From the NCBI RefSeq assembly GCF_950023065.1, contig NC_088680.1, forward strand, positions 39,482,559-39,546,558: a DNA stretch of 64,000 nt, read 5' to 3'. Positions 41,132-51,539 of the stretch are shown in pieces. The stretch is from Planococcus citri. Taxonomy: Eukaryota; Arthropoda; Insecta; Hemiptera; Pseudococcidae. Positions within the stretch are counted from its first letter, which is position 1; every line of letters starts with the position of its first letter. Below the pieces are notes generated by a model that did no database searches, was not told the DNA's origin, and was given only the letters and a program-made list of their open reading frames with translations. The position numbers and the translations under genes were made by a program.

Positions 41132-42040
41132 TAGGACTTGCACGAAATTTTTCAAACCTTACAAAAGTAGATCGAAAGATCATGCAAAAATTTATCATTT
41201 GTCAAAATTTCAAGTGCTAAAGTGCTTTTTTCGATTTTTGGTGAATTTTTGAAAATCCAATTTAGGCCAAAAATGAGGGAAAAAATCAAAATTTTACAAA
41301 ATTGACCAAGAAAGCTGAAATTTGGGATATACCCTATTTTCGACATGCCAAATTGATTGGAAACGTTTCAACCCGTTTTGAGCAGTTCTGGAGCCTCCAG
41401 AAGATTTTTGAAACTCGAAATTCCCACAAAATTCCATGAAATTAGAGTTGTAAAGCTGAAATTTATTCTAAAAACTAAATTCAATACGTTACGAAGTACT
41501 GCAGGTAAATTTAAATTCGTTTTGGAGCCTCCAGTGACTTTTTGAAAATTCCTGAAGCCTCCAGAAGATTTTTGAAACTTTAAATTTTCACAAAATTTCA
41601 TCAAATGGAGATGGAAAGCTGAAATTTACTCTACACTCCAATTTTAACCCCTCTAAAGACGACTTCAGGTGGGTTCAAGTCATTTTAGAGCCTCCAGCAA
41701 CTTTTTTGAAAATTACTGGAGCCTCCAGTAGATTTTTGAAACTTGGAAATTCCCGCAACATTAATTTATCAAATGGACTTGGCAAGCTGAAATTTATTTC
41801 GTAGACTACATGGTGGTTTCAAATGGTTTTGAAGCTTCCAGCTACTTGTAGAAAATTTCAATTTTCCAAAAAAACGCCATACAATCTTTCAAAAAGTCGC
41901 TGGAGGCTCTAAACCGACTTGAAATTCACTAGTAATCAACTTCGTAGCGTATTGAAATTAGTTTGCTGAAGGAATTTCGACTCTCCATCTCAGTTTGATG
42001 AAATTTTGGGGAAATTTCAAGTTTCAAAATTGGAACTTAG
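41132..42040. repeat. Foldback family element, second copy in the Sp8 intron
   Basis: It begins TAGGACTTGCACGAAATTTT, the inverse of the end of the 40,475-40,936 arm, and runs through AGCAGTTCTGGAGCCTCCAG (41,381-41,400). Several further GAGCCTCCAG units sit at about 41,523, 41,555, 41,690 and 41,719. A turned-round arm at 41,880-42,030 repeats GTCGCTGGAGGCTC and GTAGCGTATTGAAATTAG as in 40,528-40,590. Confidence 0.65.
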
Positions 42041-42221
42041 AACGCAAAATCTGCGATTTCGGCTGATCTGCTAATCACAATGGCCGCCATTTTGCAAGTA
42101 GAGTCATTTTTTTAGGAAAAGAGCTATAAATGTTCCTTAGGGCTCTCCCTTTAAGAAAAAAGTTGTCCCGAAGGATCAACGGATGGAGGGGGGGATTGCA
42201 AGGCCCCCGACTATTCCTATT
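42041..42221 (-). repeat. Inverted copy of the 40,937-41,131 spacer repeat
   Basis: It reads AACGCAAAATCTGCGATTTC, AATGGCCGCCATTTTG, TTTAAGAAAAAAGTTGTCCC and GAAGGATCA, the reverse complement of the spacer, with moderate divergence. It closes a composite inverted structure of about 1.75 kb ending roughly 670 bases before the Sp8 terminal exon. Confidence 0.75.
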
Positions 42222-42894
42222 GAAAAAATATAAAAATTTGATGAAGTTGAGGTGGAAAGCTGCAATTTTTTTACGTCCAATTTTTTGATCCCTTAAATGA
42301 ATTGGTGATGATTTCGCGCCTTTTCGGAGCTTCCAGCTAATTTTTAGATTTTGAAGTTCAGACAAAAATTGTCCTAAAAATGGCCAAAATAGAATTCAGC
42401 ATCTTTTCAACTGAGAATAACCCAAAACTGTGTTGGAGGCTCCAACAATACTTGAAAGCATCACCAAGTGATTTGAGAGGTCAAAAATGAGGTACAAATC
42501 AAACAAAAACTCTTTAAATTTTTTTCATGGAAATTGGAGCTTTTGAATAACATTTTCAAAAACTCCAAAATTTTTTTAATGCAATTACGTTCTGCAGGTT
42601 AGAGGTCTCTTTTGTGTGTGGGAGGGGGTGGGGGGATAAGGAAGAGTGGTGGCAAGAAATTTGCCCCAAGTGTCAATTTTTTTACCTACTGTTTTTACCT
42701 TTTTCATTCGCCCCTTGAACTATTAGTTTAATTTAAAACTTTAGCGATAGTCTATATTGTCATGGATACATGTATAGACCTACCTACTTATTCAGCAAAA
42801 AACATTATTACTATGGATTAATTGACTTTATTAAAATTGAAAAATTTTCTTCATCTAATTCTGAAATTTTGTTTCTTTATGTTTGCTTGTATAG
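42222..42894 (+). other. Proposed Sp8 intron, distal end
   Basis: It is AT-rich with one more GGAGGCTCC core (about 42,436) and a G-rich stretch near 42,630, ending in the TTTGCTTGTATAG acceptor at 42,894. Confidence 0.6.
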
Positions 42895-44220
42895 GAACAT
42901 CCCGGCTTACGAGGCACACCACTGGCAATGTTGGCTGCTCAATGTAACAAGCTATCAAACAAATCGCCTCCACCATTGGCCGATGCAGCAGTCGGTAAAG
43001 GATTTCACCCTTGGAAGAAAAGTCCTCAAGGCAACAACGGTGGCATGATGGATGACGCCAACACCTCTCCGCTGTCCAGCAGTAGCCAGCGAGTATCATC
43101 GGCCAACGCAACCAGCATGTCAAACGTGAGCTACTCCAGTCGTCCTGTGATGAACGCAACCTGCGCCACGACACCAGTCTACAGCTCCGCTAGCGATTTT
43201 TATTTTTCCGGCGCTGCAACGCCGACAACGGCAGATAACAACAGCGTCCATGGCCAGTCCGGCTTCCTAGGTAAAATGGAAAGCACCGGTACCCACCATT
43301 CTCTGACTCCAGTCTATGGCAGGCATCCTTACGAGTCATGGCCTTTCAACACGATGACTGGTGCTACTCATCATACCACAATCAAGAGTGATCCGGTTAA
43401 CCCAACTGGTTGGTGGGATGTTCACAGTGCCGCAGCTACCGGAAGCTGGTTAGATATGAGTGGGGGTATGCATGCTCAAATGGCAGCAGCCAATTACGCC
43501 GCTTCTTCCGATTACTCGCTGAGTCACACTTTGGCCGCCACCAATCCGGCCCATCATCTTCTATCATCCGGCCAGCACCTGCTGCAGGATACGTATAAGA
43601 CGATGATCCCAGGCGCTCAGAGCTCATTCAGTTTGAGTCATCATCCGGTCGCATCTACCCCTCCAGTATCGACGCCTTCGGCTACACAAGTGCCATCACC
43701 TCGTTCTCAACGACGTTACACAGGTCGCGCCACCTGCGATTGCCCCAATTGCCAAGAAGCCGAACGATTAGGTCCGGCTGGCGTGCATTTACGTAAGAAA
43801 AACATACACAGTTGTCACATACCTGGTTGTGGTAAAGTGTATGGCAAAACTTCGCATTTGAAAGCCCACCTCAGATGGCATACAGGCGAAAGACCATTCG
43901 TCTGCAATTGGCTATTCTGTGGTAAACGTTTCACCCGATCCGATGAGCTGCAAAGACACCTACGAACGCATACTGGCGAGAAGAGATTCGCGTGCCCGAT
44001 TTGCAACAAGCGATTCATGAGATCTGACCATCTGGCCAAGCACGTGAAAACGCACAACGGAAACAGCAGCAAGAAAGGAAGCTCGGAGTCATGTTCCGAT
44101 TCTGAAGAAAATAGTCAGTCCGAGTTAGGTGGCAATGTCAATTCGCCCGCTTCGATGGATCCGACGCCGCCACCACATCTTGAGATCGACGTTAAACCGC
44201 AACCTCCGGGCATCGTTTGA
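42895..44220 (+). CDS. Sp8: Terminal coding exon of an Sp8/Sp9-class zinc-finger transcription factor
   Basis: This exon encodes the C-terminal 441 codons of a sequence-specific nuclear DNA-binding protein that by family binds GC/GT boxes and acts in limb and appendage outgrowth. Seen: a 3' splice site (pyrimidine-rich tract ending ATAG at 42,894), then an open frame to TGA at 44,218-44,220. Counting from the ATG at 42,928, residues 24-31 read GKGFHPWK and residues 133-137 HPYES, with a GWWDV element near 161, all hallmarks of Sp8/Sp9. The buttonhead box CDCPNC is at 270-275. Three C2H2 fingers follow, with ligands C296/C301/H314/H318, C326/C331/H344/H348 and C356/C359/H372/H376. A Ser-rich acidic tail (about 375-400) ends at residue 430. 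Eleven in-frame codons precede the ATG (EHPGLRGTPLA), completing the Sp box (TPLAMLAAQCNK), so translation most likely begins in an upstream exon; the internal ATG could serve a shorter isoform. Codon use is far less AT-rich than the surroundings. The insect orthologue is called Sp1 in Drosophila and Sp8 in Tribolium. Confidence 0.96.
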   Translation, partial: EHPGLRGTPLAMLAAQCNKLSNKSPPPLADAAVGKGFHPWKKSPQGNNGGMMDDANTSPLSSSSQRVSSANATSMSNVSYSSRPVMNATCATTPVYSSASDFYFSGAATPTTADNNSVHGQSGFLGKMESTGTHHSLTPVYGRHPYESWPFNTMTGATHHTTIKSDPVNPTGWWDVHSAAATGSWLDMSGGMHAQMAAANYAASSDYSLSHTLAATNPAHHLLSSGQHLLQDTYKTMIPGAQSSFSLSHHPVASTPPVSTPSATQVPSPRSQRRYTGRATCDCPNCQEAERLGPAGVHLRKKNIHSCHIPGCGKVYGKTSHLKAHLRWHTGERPFVCNWLFCGKRFTRSDELQRHLRTHTGEKRFACPICNKRFMRSDHLAKHVKTHNGNSSKKGSSESCSDSEENSQSELGGNVNSPASMDPTPPPHLEIDVKPQPPGIV

Positions 44221-45060
44221 GCCAGGTGGGGTCCGACGCTGTTGTATCCAAATCACTAATGATATCGCCAGCCGCGTCTGACCCCCGAATTCCTGTGCCA
44301 TTGCTCTGCGGGGATTACTGTTTATCTGTGATCTTATATAATCATTTTATTATTATTTTTTCTTTTTCTTTTTTTTTGTAATAATGTAAAAAAAAAGTAT
44401 TTTCTTCTTTGTTGTTTTTAAACTAATCGTTAATTTTTCTCTTTTTTCCCCCTCCTTGTGTACCTCCTTCTATACCTATTGATTGATTGATTCGATTGTT
44501 CAAATATGTATTTTTTTTGTTGTTCTTCAATGTGCTTTGCTTTTTTAAATTATACCTAATTCCCCCCCTCCCCCCAATTTTTTCTTCATTTTATACAAAC
44601 TTTTGAAAATAGTTCTTCCATCGATTAAGGTGTACTTTTCGAATGAACTATTTTTTTTTCGCACCTTGAAATTTTTTTCTTTGTTTTTTTTTCTCGCCCC
44701 AATATTTTAAAGCTCGATATTATGGTCTTTTTTTAAAATGTACTTATGTATGTATGTACCTACGATTGTTGTTCAACAAATTTAACGAAGTTTTTAATCC
44801 ATTCGTGTAGTACCATTCGTGTTTATGTTTAGTTACGTTGTATCAAAATCATTGTAAATAATGTAAATTCATGGAAAAAATTAATTTAAATTTTTAAATT
44901 ATTATTTTTTTTTTAATAATTTATAAATTACCAAATTATTTTGTTTATTATTAGCAAATTACGTGTAAAATACTCGTATTTAACGTACAAAATACAATTA
45001 TAAAAAAATTATCCGTATTTCTTTCATTTTCATATTTTTATTAAAATTATTAAAGTGAAA
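44221..45060 (+). other. Sp8: Probable 3' untranslated region of Sp8
   Basis: The sequence directly after the Sp8 stop codon is T-rich, with long pyrimidine runs, and lacks coding potential. No AATAAA is obvious; two overlapping-spaced ATTAAA hexamers at 45,040-45,045 and 45,049-45,054 are the best poly(A) signal candidates seen. The 3' end of the transcript is therefore only an estimate. Confidence 0.45.
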
Positions 45061-45569
45061 AAATGAGTCATTTTTGGAAACTTGAGAGACAAGAAATAAT
45101 GTTTTGACGATTATTTTAAAATCTTGAACTAAAATAACACCAACTCCTTCAAATTAATATTCAACTCTGATAAATGATATGTAGATACCTACCTGATCGA
45201 ATCAATCGAATTCCAGAGTAGGTAATATAATTATGTATCTACTTAATCCAAAAAATGGGAGAAATTTGTATTTGAGAATTAGAATTTTGGACTTTGGCTA
45301 TCAATAATTATGTTCGAATGTTCGTAGGATGTTTTCATAACATGAGATTGTTTCTGGTGAAAATTTAACCAGTTTTTAAGATTTTGAGGCCTAAACACTC
45401 GAAATATGGAAAGATATTACTTCCTTTTTGTTTCCTGAGAAGCTAAGGAAGTGAAAAATCTCATCAGTTTGATATGGAGAGGAACAAGTGGTTTTAAAAA
45501 TGTATTTACATATAGACTTCGAAACAATTGAATACTTATACGCATTATATCTAGGAAAAATCGCAGGAG

Positions 45570-46536
45570 AAAATGTTGGATGATTTGAGCTAAATTTAGT
45601 GGACTTTCATTTTGAGTTTAGCCACCCAAAAAAAAAGTTTCATCTCTGGAGGTGTCCCTGGAGAGTAGATATGGGTCCTTAAAGACAGGAAATTTTCTAA
45701 AGAAATCGTGTTTTTTTATTTTAGCCCCTACCCATTTACTCAACCTGTTTTAGGAAAAATTTAATAGTCCAGTTTCAAACTATGATAGGTATTTAAGATT
45801 TTGCATCGACCGTGGCAATTACCATTAAAATCCAAGCTCAATTAGGTATAGTGTTCTATTGAGAGGTTGAAAATTTGCCAATCACTTATTTTGGGGTAAC
45901 TAAATTCGTGTTTTGATTTTTTCTCTCAAATATCTCTCAAACTGGGGAAATAAGTACCTACTTATTTTGAAATAATGTGCCAATTTCAAAAAATTTAAAA
46001 TTACAAGAAAAATATTGCCAACAACCCAACAAATTTTTTGGTTTTTTTGAAATTAGCAATACCTAATGACCAATAAAAAATTAGAAGCATTGTATTCCAA
46101 AGTATTCTACGAGTTTCAGAGATAATATCTTTCGATGCTTAATTGGAACAATTAATGCGAAATAATTGAAAAGAAAATATTTTCAAGACACAAATTTACC
46201 CCTTAAAATAAGCTATTGGCAAATTTTCAACCACTTGGAAGAACCTTAAATGAGGTCTTTGATTTTCATGGCAATGGCTAATCGACGCAGAATCTCCAAC
46301 ACTACTTGATATACAAGATTTTGAAACCGGGCCCTTTTTCCAAAATGGATTTGATAGACAAGAAAAGAAAAAACTACGATTTTTTAGCGAACGCCTCCTC
46401 TTTGAGAATCCATAAATATCTTACCGCCGAGAGTATCTCGAAGCTAAACAATTTTCGGAGTGACTTTCAACTTGAAATAAAGATCTCCACTAGATCAAAC
46501 TCCTCGGACAATTTTTTTTCGTGATCCATCCTATTA
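45570..46536. mobile_element. Foldback element, ~0.9 kb, diverged copy 2
   Basis: It matches the 33,628-34,521 element in both arms. The left part has TCTGGAGGTGTCCCTGGAG, like the inverse of CTCCAGGGGCACCTCCGGAG. The middle has GAGAGGTTGAAAATTTGCC and TATCTTTCGATGCTTAATTG. The right part has GTGACTTTCAACTTGAAATA and TTTTTCGTGATCCATCCT. Many substitutions and indels make it an old copy. It lies downstream of Sp8. Confidence 0.65.
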
Positions 46537-47999
46537 TCAGCATACTTAGAAATTAATCTTTGGGGCTTAAAAAAACAAAAAATTCACGAACTGCATCCAC
46601 GTATTTTAAATGACGAGGAGACCTTTTGACTATGAAATCTTCAATTGGAACGAAACTTGCATTGGTTTAAAGAGGACCTTGATGAACTTATCTCCTGATT
46701 TTAAGCACTTAAAGTTGATCTTTTGATTGGTGGAAAGTTTTTGAAGGGCATCTGCTCGACTGATAAGATTATTGGATGGATTCGGGATTCCAGATGTGAA
46801 TTCAACGGTTCAAATTTTGGCTTATGTAGGAGGTTTAATACCTAAGTACCTGATTTACTGATGTAATTTTTTTACATACCTACACTCAGTGCTGTTTTCA
46901 AGGGGAGGGGATGGGGTGAAAATCCACCAGGATCCCACTTTTTTTGAAAAAAATTGTTGATGGTAAAAAGTGGTAATTTTCCAAGCATTTTTGAACTCTT
47001 GTTTCACTGGAACAGATGCCGATTACATAACTTAAGTACCTACCTATACGTATATCTATGTAGCTTGTTCTAAAATTTCAAAAAGAAAAAACTTCAAAAT
47101 CCTTCAGAATATAGCGTCCTTCCTTCACTTGGGCACTTATCACTTCATTTTTTTAATCTTTTATGAGAGGACTAAGGGCTTTTTTCTTCTTCTCAAGTCT
47201 ACTTCTCAACCAAATTTCAGTCTCTGAAGTCCCTACATAGTTACTTGCATTCTGATTCTGCCCCCCCCCCGACACTTAATTTTACCCCCTCCCATTGCCC
47301 GAAAAAATTAGATGAAAATTTGTTCTATTTGGATCTAATTATCCCCCTCCCCTTCAAAATAAAATCCTGGCACCGGCACGATACCTACCTATTACATACC
47401 TACTTTTAGAAAAATTTTAAAAAATCACCACCACGCCTTTTGGAGGGAATTTTAAATTCAGGAGGAATCAAAAATCGCGCTGGAGGCTCCAGAAGAACTG
47501 TAAATGCTGAACTCTAGTTTGAGAGTGTTGATATTAGTTTCAGGACTACCTACGTTTCATTTTTCCCACTAAATAAATAGGTAAGTAGGTAGGTATTTGA
47601 ACTTATATCATTTTCTAAACAAAGTCCTGAATCTTCAAAAATTTTGCAAAAATCGAAAAATCCGTTTTGGCAGCTGAAATATTAGTTATGAGGATTGGGA
47701 ATTCTAGACCATGTCTTACCAAAAATTATGGTCCAGTTCAGATTGGAGGCAAACATCTCGAGTTTTCCCTTGCAAAAAAACTTTCTCGACTTTTTTGTTT
47801 ACATCTAGGTACCTACCTAATTGTGTGAAGTTTTCATAGAATCAGCTCATACAATAGGCTATAATGTTTTTTCTATGGCGGAAAAAAATGATGAAAATCT
47901 TTTTAAAAAATTCGATATTTAAGTAGGTACCTATTTTGATTAAGTAGCTGCTGTCTGCTACACTATTATTTCCTGTCCCTACCAAGTTGCATCTTTTTA
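46537..47999. other. AT-rich repeat block, no gene
   Basis: It contains a C-run at about 47,263 and a GCTGGAGGCTCCAGAAG core at about 47,480, indicating further decayed members of the foldback family. No ends can be defined. Confidence 0.4.
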
Positions 48000-49000
48000 T
48001 TGTCGTCTAATGGAATTTTCATCTTTTTATCTGTTACTTTTCTCGAATAGTAAAAGTAAGTATATATATAGCATGTCGATAGAGTATCTCTATACGAGAA
48101 AGCATTTAACACGATCTTAAATCTTCTACGAATATTGACTGAAACCGTACGAGTAAAAGTTTGATAAAACGACGAAAAATAGTGGAAAAAAGCTCGTAAA
48201 CAGCGATCCGGATTTCCCGTTCGCTACCGTTAGTAATTCTATTTCCGTCGTTCTTAAAATCCGGAAACTTTTAAGCTAGACATTACTTTGCGAAGCTGTC
48301 GTAATTCCGACCCTACGCGGATTGTAAAAACCACCCTTATTGCCGAAAACGTACGTATATGAGATCGAGAGTATACATGAGCCGACGACTCTACGTCCCC
48401 GGCTTCTATTTAATTATAAAGTCGTCGTGAGTTCTTGGCCGACGAGACGATGCTGCAAGATTTTCGGTAAATTTGCTATTCTGTTTCAAACGCACCCTTC
48501 TCACGTCCTCCCTTCTGTTAGTGGTATACTTTTGTCGGGGGTTAAATCACTCTTGAAATATCATTATGTAGATTAGTGTTTATAGTATCAACGATCGCGT
48601 CTCGTAATGTGACGGAGTTAAAGGAGTGGTTTGAAAACGATGAAGAAAAATAGCATACGAGGGCAACGAATTCGCCAAATTTGCCCGTTTATTCGCTGCC
48701 ATCTCGCATCGTTGCCTTTTATTTAGGCTGCGGAATTCGCGGGTTAAGTTGATTACGATGTTTTGGTTTCGCTGTGGGTGGTAACGATGCATTACGCTCT
48801 TTGATTAAAAATACTCTTGATTAATTTTACCGAGGGGGTTATTGCGGCGCACGCGGGTGTATTTTGTACCCGCAAATGTTACCGAATTTATTGACCGATG
48901 GTTTTTTCTGCGCCATGGTTAAAGGTCTCGATGGGGATGCTGCCGAGTGCCGAGGGTGAATTTTTACTACGTTTAATTATCAACGTGCTGTACTATATTG
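48000..49000. promoter_or_regulatory. Repeat-poor, CpG-richer island downstream of Sp8
   Basis: This kilobase lacks the homopolymer runs and repeat motifs of its flanks. It contains a TCF-type CTTTGATTAA (48,799-48,808) and GC-rich stretches (GCGGCGCACGCGGG near 48,845). Sp8/Sp5 genes are Wnt-responsive in animals, so an enhancer is plausible; function is inferred, not shown. Confidence 0.25.
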
Positions 49001-49589
49001 TGTAGATGAACGAGTAGATAAGGTATTTTATTTTCTACTTGTTTGTTTTTGTGAAGTATTAAAGTGAGGTGAGATTATTTTGATTTTGGCGGGCTGAGGT
49101 TAAGGACATTTTTTCGCATTGGATTTCGGAAAAATACAAGAAGGTAGTCATTTGTGCTTTAAGAGGAGAAGGGGAGTCAATTGATGTTTGAGGATAAGGA
49201 CAGGTCATAATAGATGAAAAATTTCCAGATAAAAAGTTGTCTTGTAGAAAAAAGTCTTTCAAAAATTTAGAAATTGTCTTCAAGTGCTTCCATTTGTACA
49301 GTTTGAAGTAAAAAACGATAATTAAAAAAAAAAATAAAAGTTTTAAAACACAATCGATCCCTTGCAATCAAATTTTTTCGTCTTCAGCTGATCTGAAGCT
49401 CTATAATATGTTTATGATCTTCTCTGTTATTTTCATGTTCTTTTTTCAGGCACTGTAAGATAGATTCATAGGTAATAAAAAATTCGATTTTCTCCTTCTT
49501 TCATCTGAAATTCAAGTTTCAAATTTTGAAAAAGCCAAATTAATTAAAAATCGTCAAAATTTACCCCCCCCCCCCAATATCGTCCATGA

Positions 49590-50263
49590 ATCTACATATT
49601 CCATATGCATACCTACTCTATAAATGGTGCACTTTCAAATTTCAAACTCCCAAACTGTTCATCTATTTACTCTGCTGAACTCACTGCTATCTATCATTGC
49701 CTCTGTGATATACTCACCTCCAAAGTAGATAACAAACATTGTTTGATCCAGAGTGATTCCTTAAGTTCATTGATTTCTATACAAAACCTATTTTTTGATC
49801 ACTCTATAGTTCAAAATATTCTTAAAAAACTATTTGAGCTTAAAAATTCCCACTTTATTATTCAGTTTATGTATGTTCCCAGCCACATTGGAATAACTGG
49901 AAACGAAACTGTTGATACTTATGCAAAATCTGCAACTACTCTTTCCCCCCTTGCCATCATCACAGCTGACGACATCAAATCTTTTCTCAATACCTACATG
50001 AATTGGTAAAATTTCTGGTCCCAACAAACAGCCAACAAGCTCTTTCAACATAAAAAATCAGTTCATCCTTGGAAAAATCTTTTCCACTTGAATAGACTTG
50101 AAGAAGTTATCTTGACAAGACTGAGAATTGGACACACCAAAATCACACATAACCATCTTTACCTAAAAGCCCCTAAGCCCTCATGTCAATTTTGCTCATA
50201 TGAACCCATATCTGTTCAACACCTATGTGTACTATTCTATTGTCCCCAATTACACCAAGATCG
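49590..50263 (+). pseudogene. Degenerate non-LTR retrotransposon fragment (RNase H domain and C-terminal zinc-knuckle region)
   Basis: The frame starting near 49,590 encodes the end of a LINE second ORF (I/Jockey-like type): an RNase H domain with SSIYSAELTAIYHCL (catalytic Glu), IQSDSLSSL (catalytic Asp) and YVPSHIGITGNETVD (conserved His and last Asp). It is followed by LTRLRIGHTKITHNHL and a CQFC...H...C cluster typical of the C-terminal tail. Seen breaks: an in-frame TAA at 50,007-50,009 in the middle of a continuous homologous frame, and an in-frame TGA at 49,587. There is no reverse transcriptase or endonuclease upstream, and the 3' part is cut at about 50,263 by the inverted-repeat element that begins CCCTATTGAC. 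It is a 5'-truncated, dead copy. It sits downstream of Sp8 and is unrelated to it. Confidence 0.85.
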
Positions 50264-50844
50264 ATTATCTCTCCAAATACACCCTATTGACAAAAATTGT
50301 GCATACAACATGCTGAAATGCATGCTTTTTTGCATATCACACACATGCGTGAATTTGGACTTTTTCAAAAAAATCACATGCTATTTAGCCAGTGAATAGC
50401 ATGCTTAAAAGTAAACCAAAAGTACGTATGCAGAAATTTTAGCAGAAAAGTAGCTCAAACTCACAGGCAATACTACCTACCAATTAATTGTGAATTTTAA
50501 GACATTTTGATAGATAATTTTTTCAAAAAAATTGGAAAAAAATTTTAAACATTCCAGCGCGTGCGGGGAATGATCCCTGCTAACTGCGATGTGCGGCCAC
50601 TTCACTCACTCAGCCACCTCGCAGCTTATTAGATTAGAGGTTATTTTCCATAAATGTTATCAATTTTTGGACTTGGAAAAATTTTTACTCACTGGTGCAT
50701 TTTAGAAAATACTTGGTTGCTAATAGACTGCTTCTGTTTAGCATGCGAAAATGTACATTTTTAACGCGATAATGCACGCTTCTACACCAGTCCAAAATCA
50801 CGCACTGTTATGCATGCTTTTCAGCATAATTTTGTCAATAGGGT
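50264..50844. mobile_element. Inverted-repeat (MITE-like) element inserted in the LINE fragment
   Basis: The ends are inverted copies: ACCCTATTGACAAAA at about 50,263 and TTTTGTCAATAGGGT ending at about 50,844. The similarity continues inward for 50-70 bases (ATGCTGAAATGCATGC against the complement of GCATGCTTTTCAGCAT). It interrupts the LINE reading frame, so it arrived later. It encodes no protein. It carries a tRNA-like segment in its middle. No convincing target duplication was seen. Confidence 0.6.
50553..50625 (-). repeat. tRNA-like segment, possible SINE head
   Basis: Read on the minus strand, the segment has an A-box-like GTGGCTGAGTGAG (50,604-50,616 region) and, about 30 bases on, a B-box-like GGATCATTCC (50,567-50,576), in the order and rough spacing of a class II tRNA (Leu/Ser type). 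The acceptor stem and anticodon loop are not convincing as a working tRNA. Best read as a tRNA-derived SINE head or an old tRNA pseudogene carried within the surrounding inverted-repeat element. Confidence 0.45.
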
Positions 50845-50845
50845 A

Positions 50846-51384
50846 GTGGGACCGTGATAACTCAAAACTCTTCAACTCAAAAACCTCTATTAGCCGAACC
50901 AACCTCCATTTACCTACTTGGAATCTCTGTAACACTCAATGCTAACTTTACTCGGATAAGTCGAAATCGACTACACAAACCAGCCGTAACCCGACGCCAA
51001 AATTTTGCCGAAATAGCGAGAAAGCCTCTATAAGTCAAACGTTGTCAGACGTTTACCTCTATAACTCGAATATTTCAATTCATACTTCTATGCACTTACC
51101 TATCTCAGTTGTAACTCGAAGCTAAACTTTTTCCAAAAATAGTGAGAAAGCCTCTATAAGTCGTACATTGTCTGGTGTTTACCTCTATAACTCGAATATT
51201 TCAATTCATACTTCTATCTTTTATGCACTTACATATCTCTCAATTCATTCATTTCATAAGACCTCTATAACTCAAACACTCCCAAAATCTTACCTGCATA
51301 ACTCAAAACTGATTATCTCAAAAACCTCTATAAGCTGAATGAATGACCATTCCCCTTGGATTTTGAGTTATCGAGGTTCCACTG
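50846..51384. mobile_element. Pogo/Tigger-like (Tc1-mariner superfamily) MITE
   Basis: The right end, read inward, is CAGTGGAACCTCGATAACTC with flanking TA (51,385-51,386); the left end is a decayed form, GTGGGACCGTGATAACTC, with flanking TA at 50,844-50,845. TA duplication and CAGTGGAACCTCGATAAC-type ends are features of pogo-like elements. The interior has two tandem units of about 125 bases (from about 51,000 and 51,124), each with GAGAAAGCCTCTATAAGTC and CCTCTATAACTCGAATATT. It is non-coding, so non-autonomous. It abuts the preceding inverted-repeat element. Confidence 0.7.
51000..51250 (+). repeat. Two tandem ~125-base units inside the pogo-like MITE
   Basis: Unit one (about 51,000-51,123) and unit two (about 51,124-51,250) share GAAAGCCTCTATAAGTC, GTTTACCTCTATAACTCGAA and TTTCAATTCATACTTCTAT in the same order, with small indels near the end of unit two. 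This is a local duplication of internal sequence. Confidence 0.75.
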
Positions 51385-51462
51385 TAGATGAAAACTCTTT
51401 CTCCATTCCTGACAGCCCCTCCGAAATATAAAAATTCATTACTCTTGTTAAAAAACACAACC

Positions 51463-51539
51463 TGACAAATTCAATATAATCTGACGTAGGGTGTAATAAT
51501 CTAGTACCTATCTAATTATAAACACCCCAAAAAAAAATT
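51463..51539. repeat. ~75-base repeat shared with 23,976-24,052 (inverted)
   Basis: TGACAAATTCAATATAATCT and GACGTAGGGTGTAATAATCT match the other copy in reverse orientation. It starts about 80 bases after the pogo-like MITE. Confidence 0.65.

Noticed and set aside
42851..43174. Minus-strand frame opposite the Sp8 exon
   Set aside because: Shadow of the coding strand; no independent support. The same applies to 43,436-43,627 and 43,815-44,072.
50264..50399. End of the second LINE frame (after the zinc-knuckle region)
   Set aside because: This part comes from the inverted-repeat element that interrupts the LINE; it is not retrotransposon protein.
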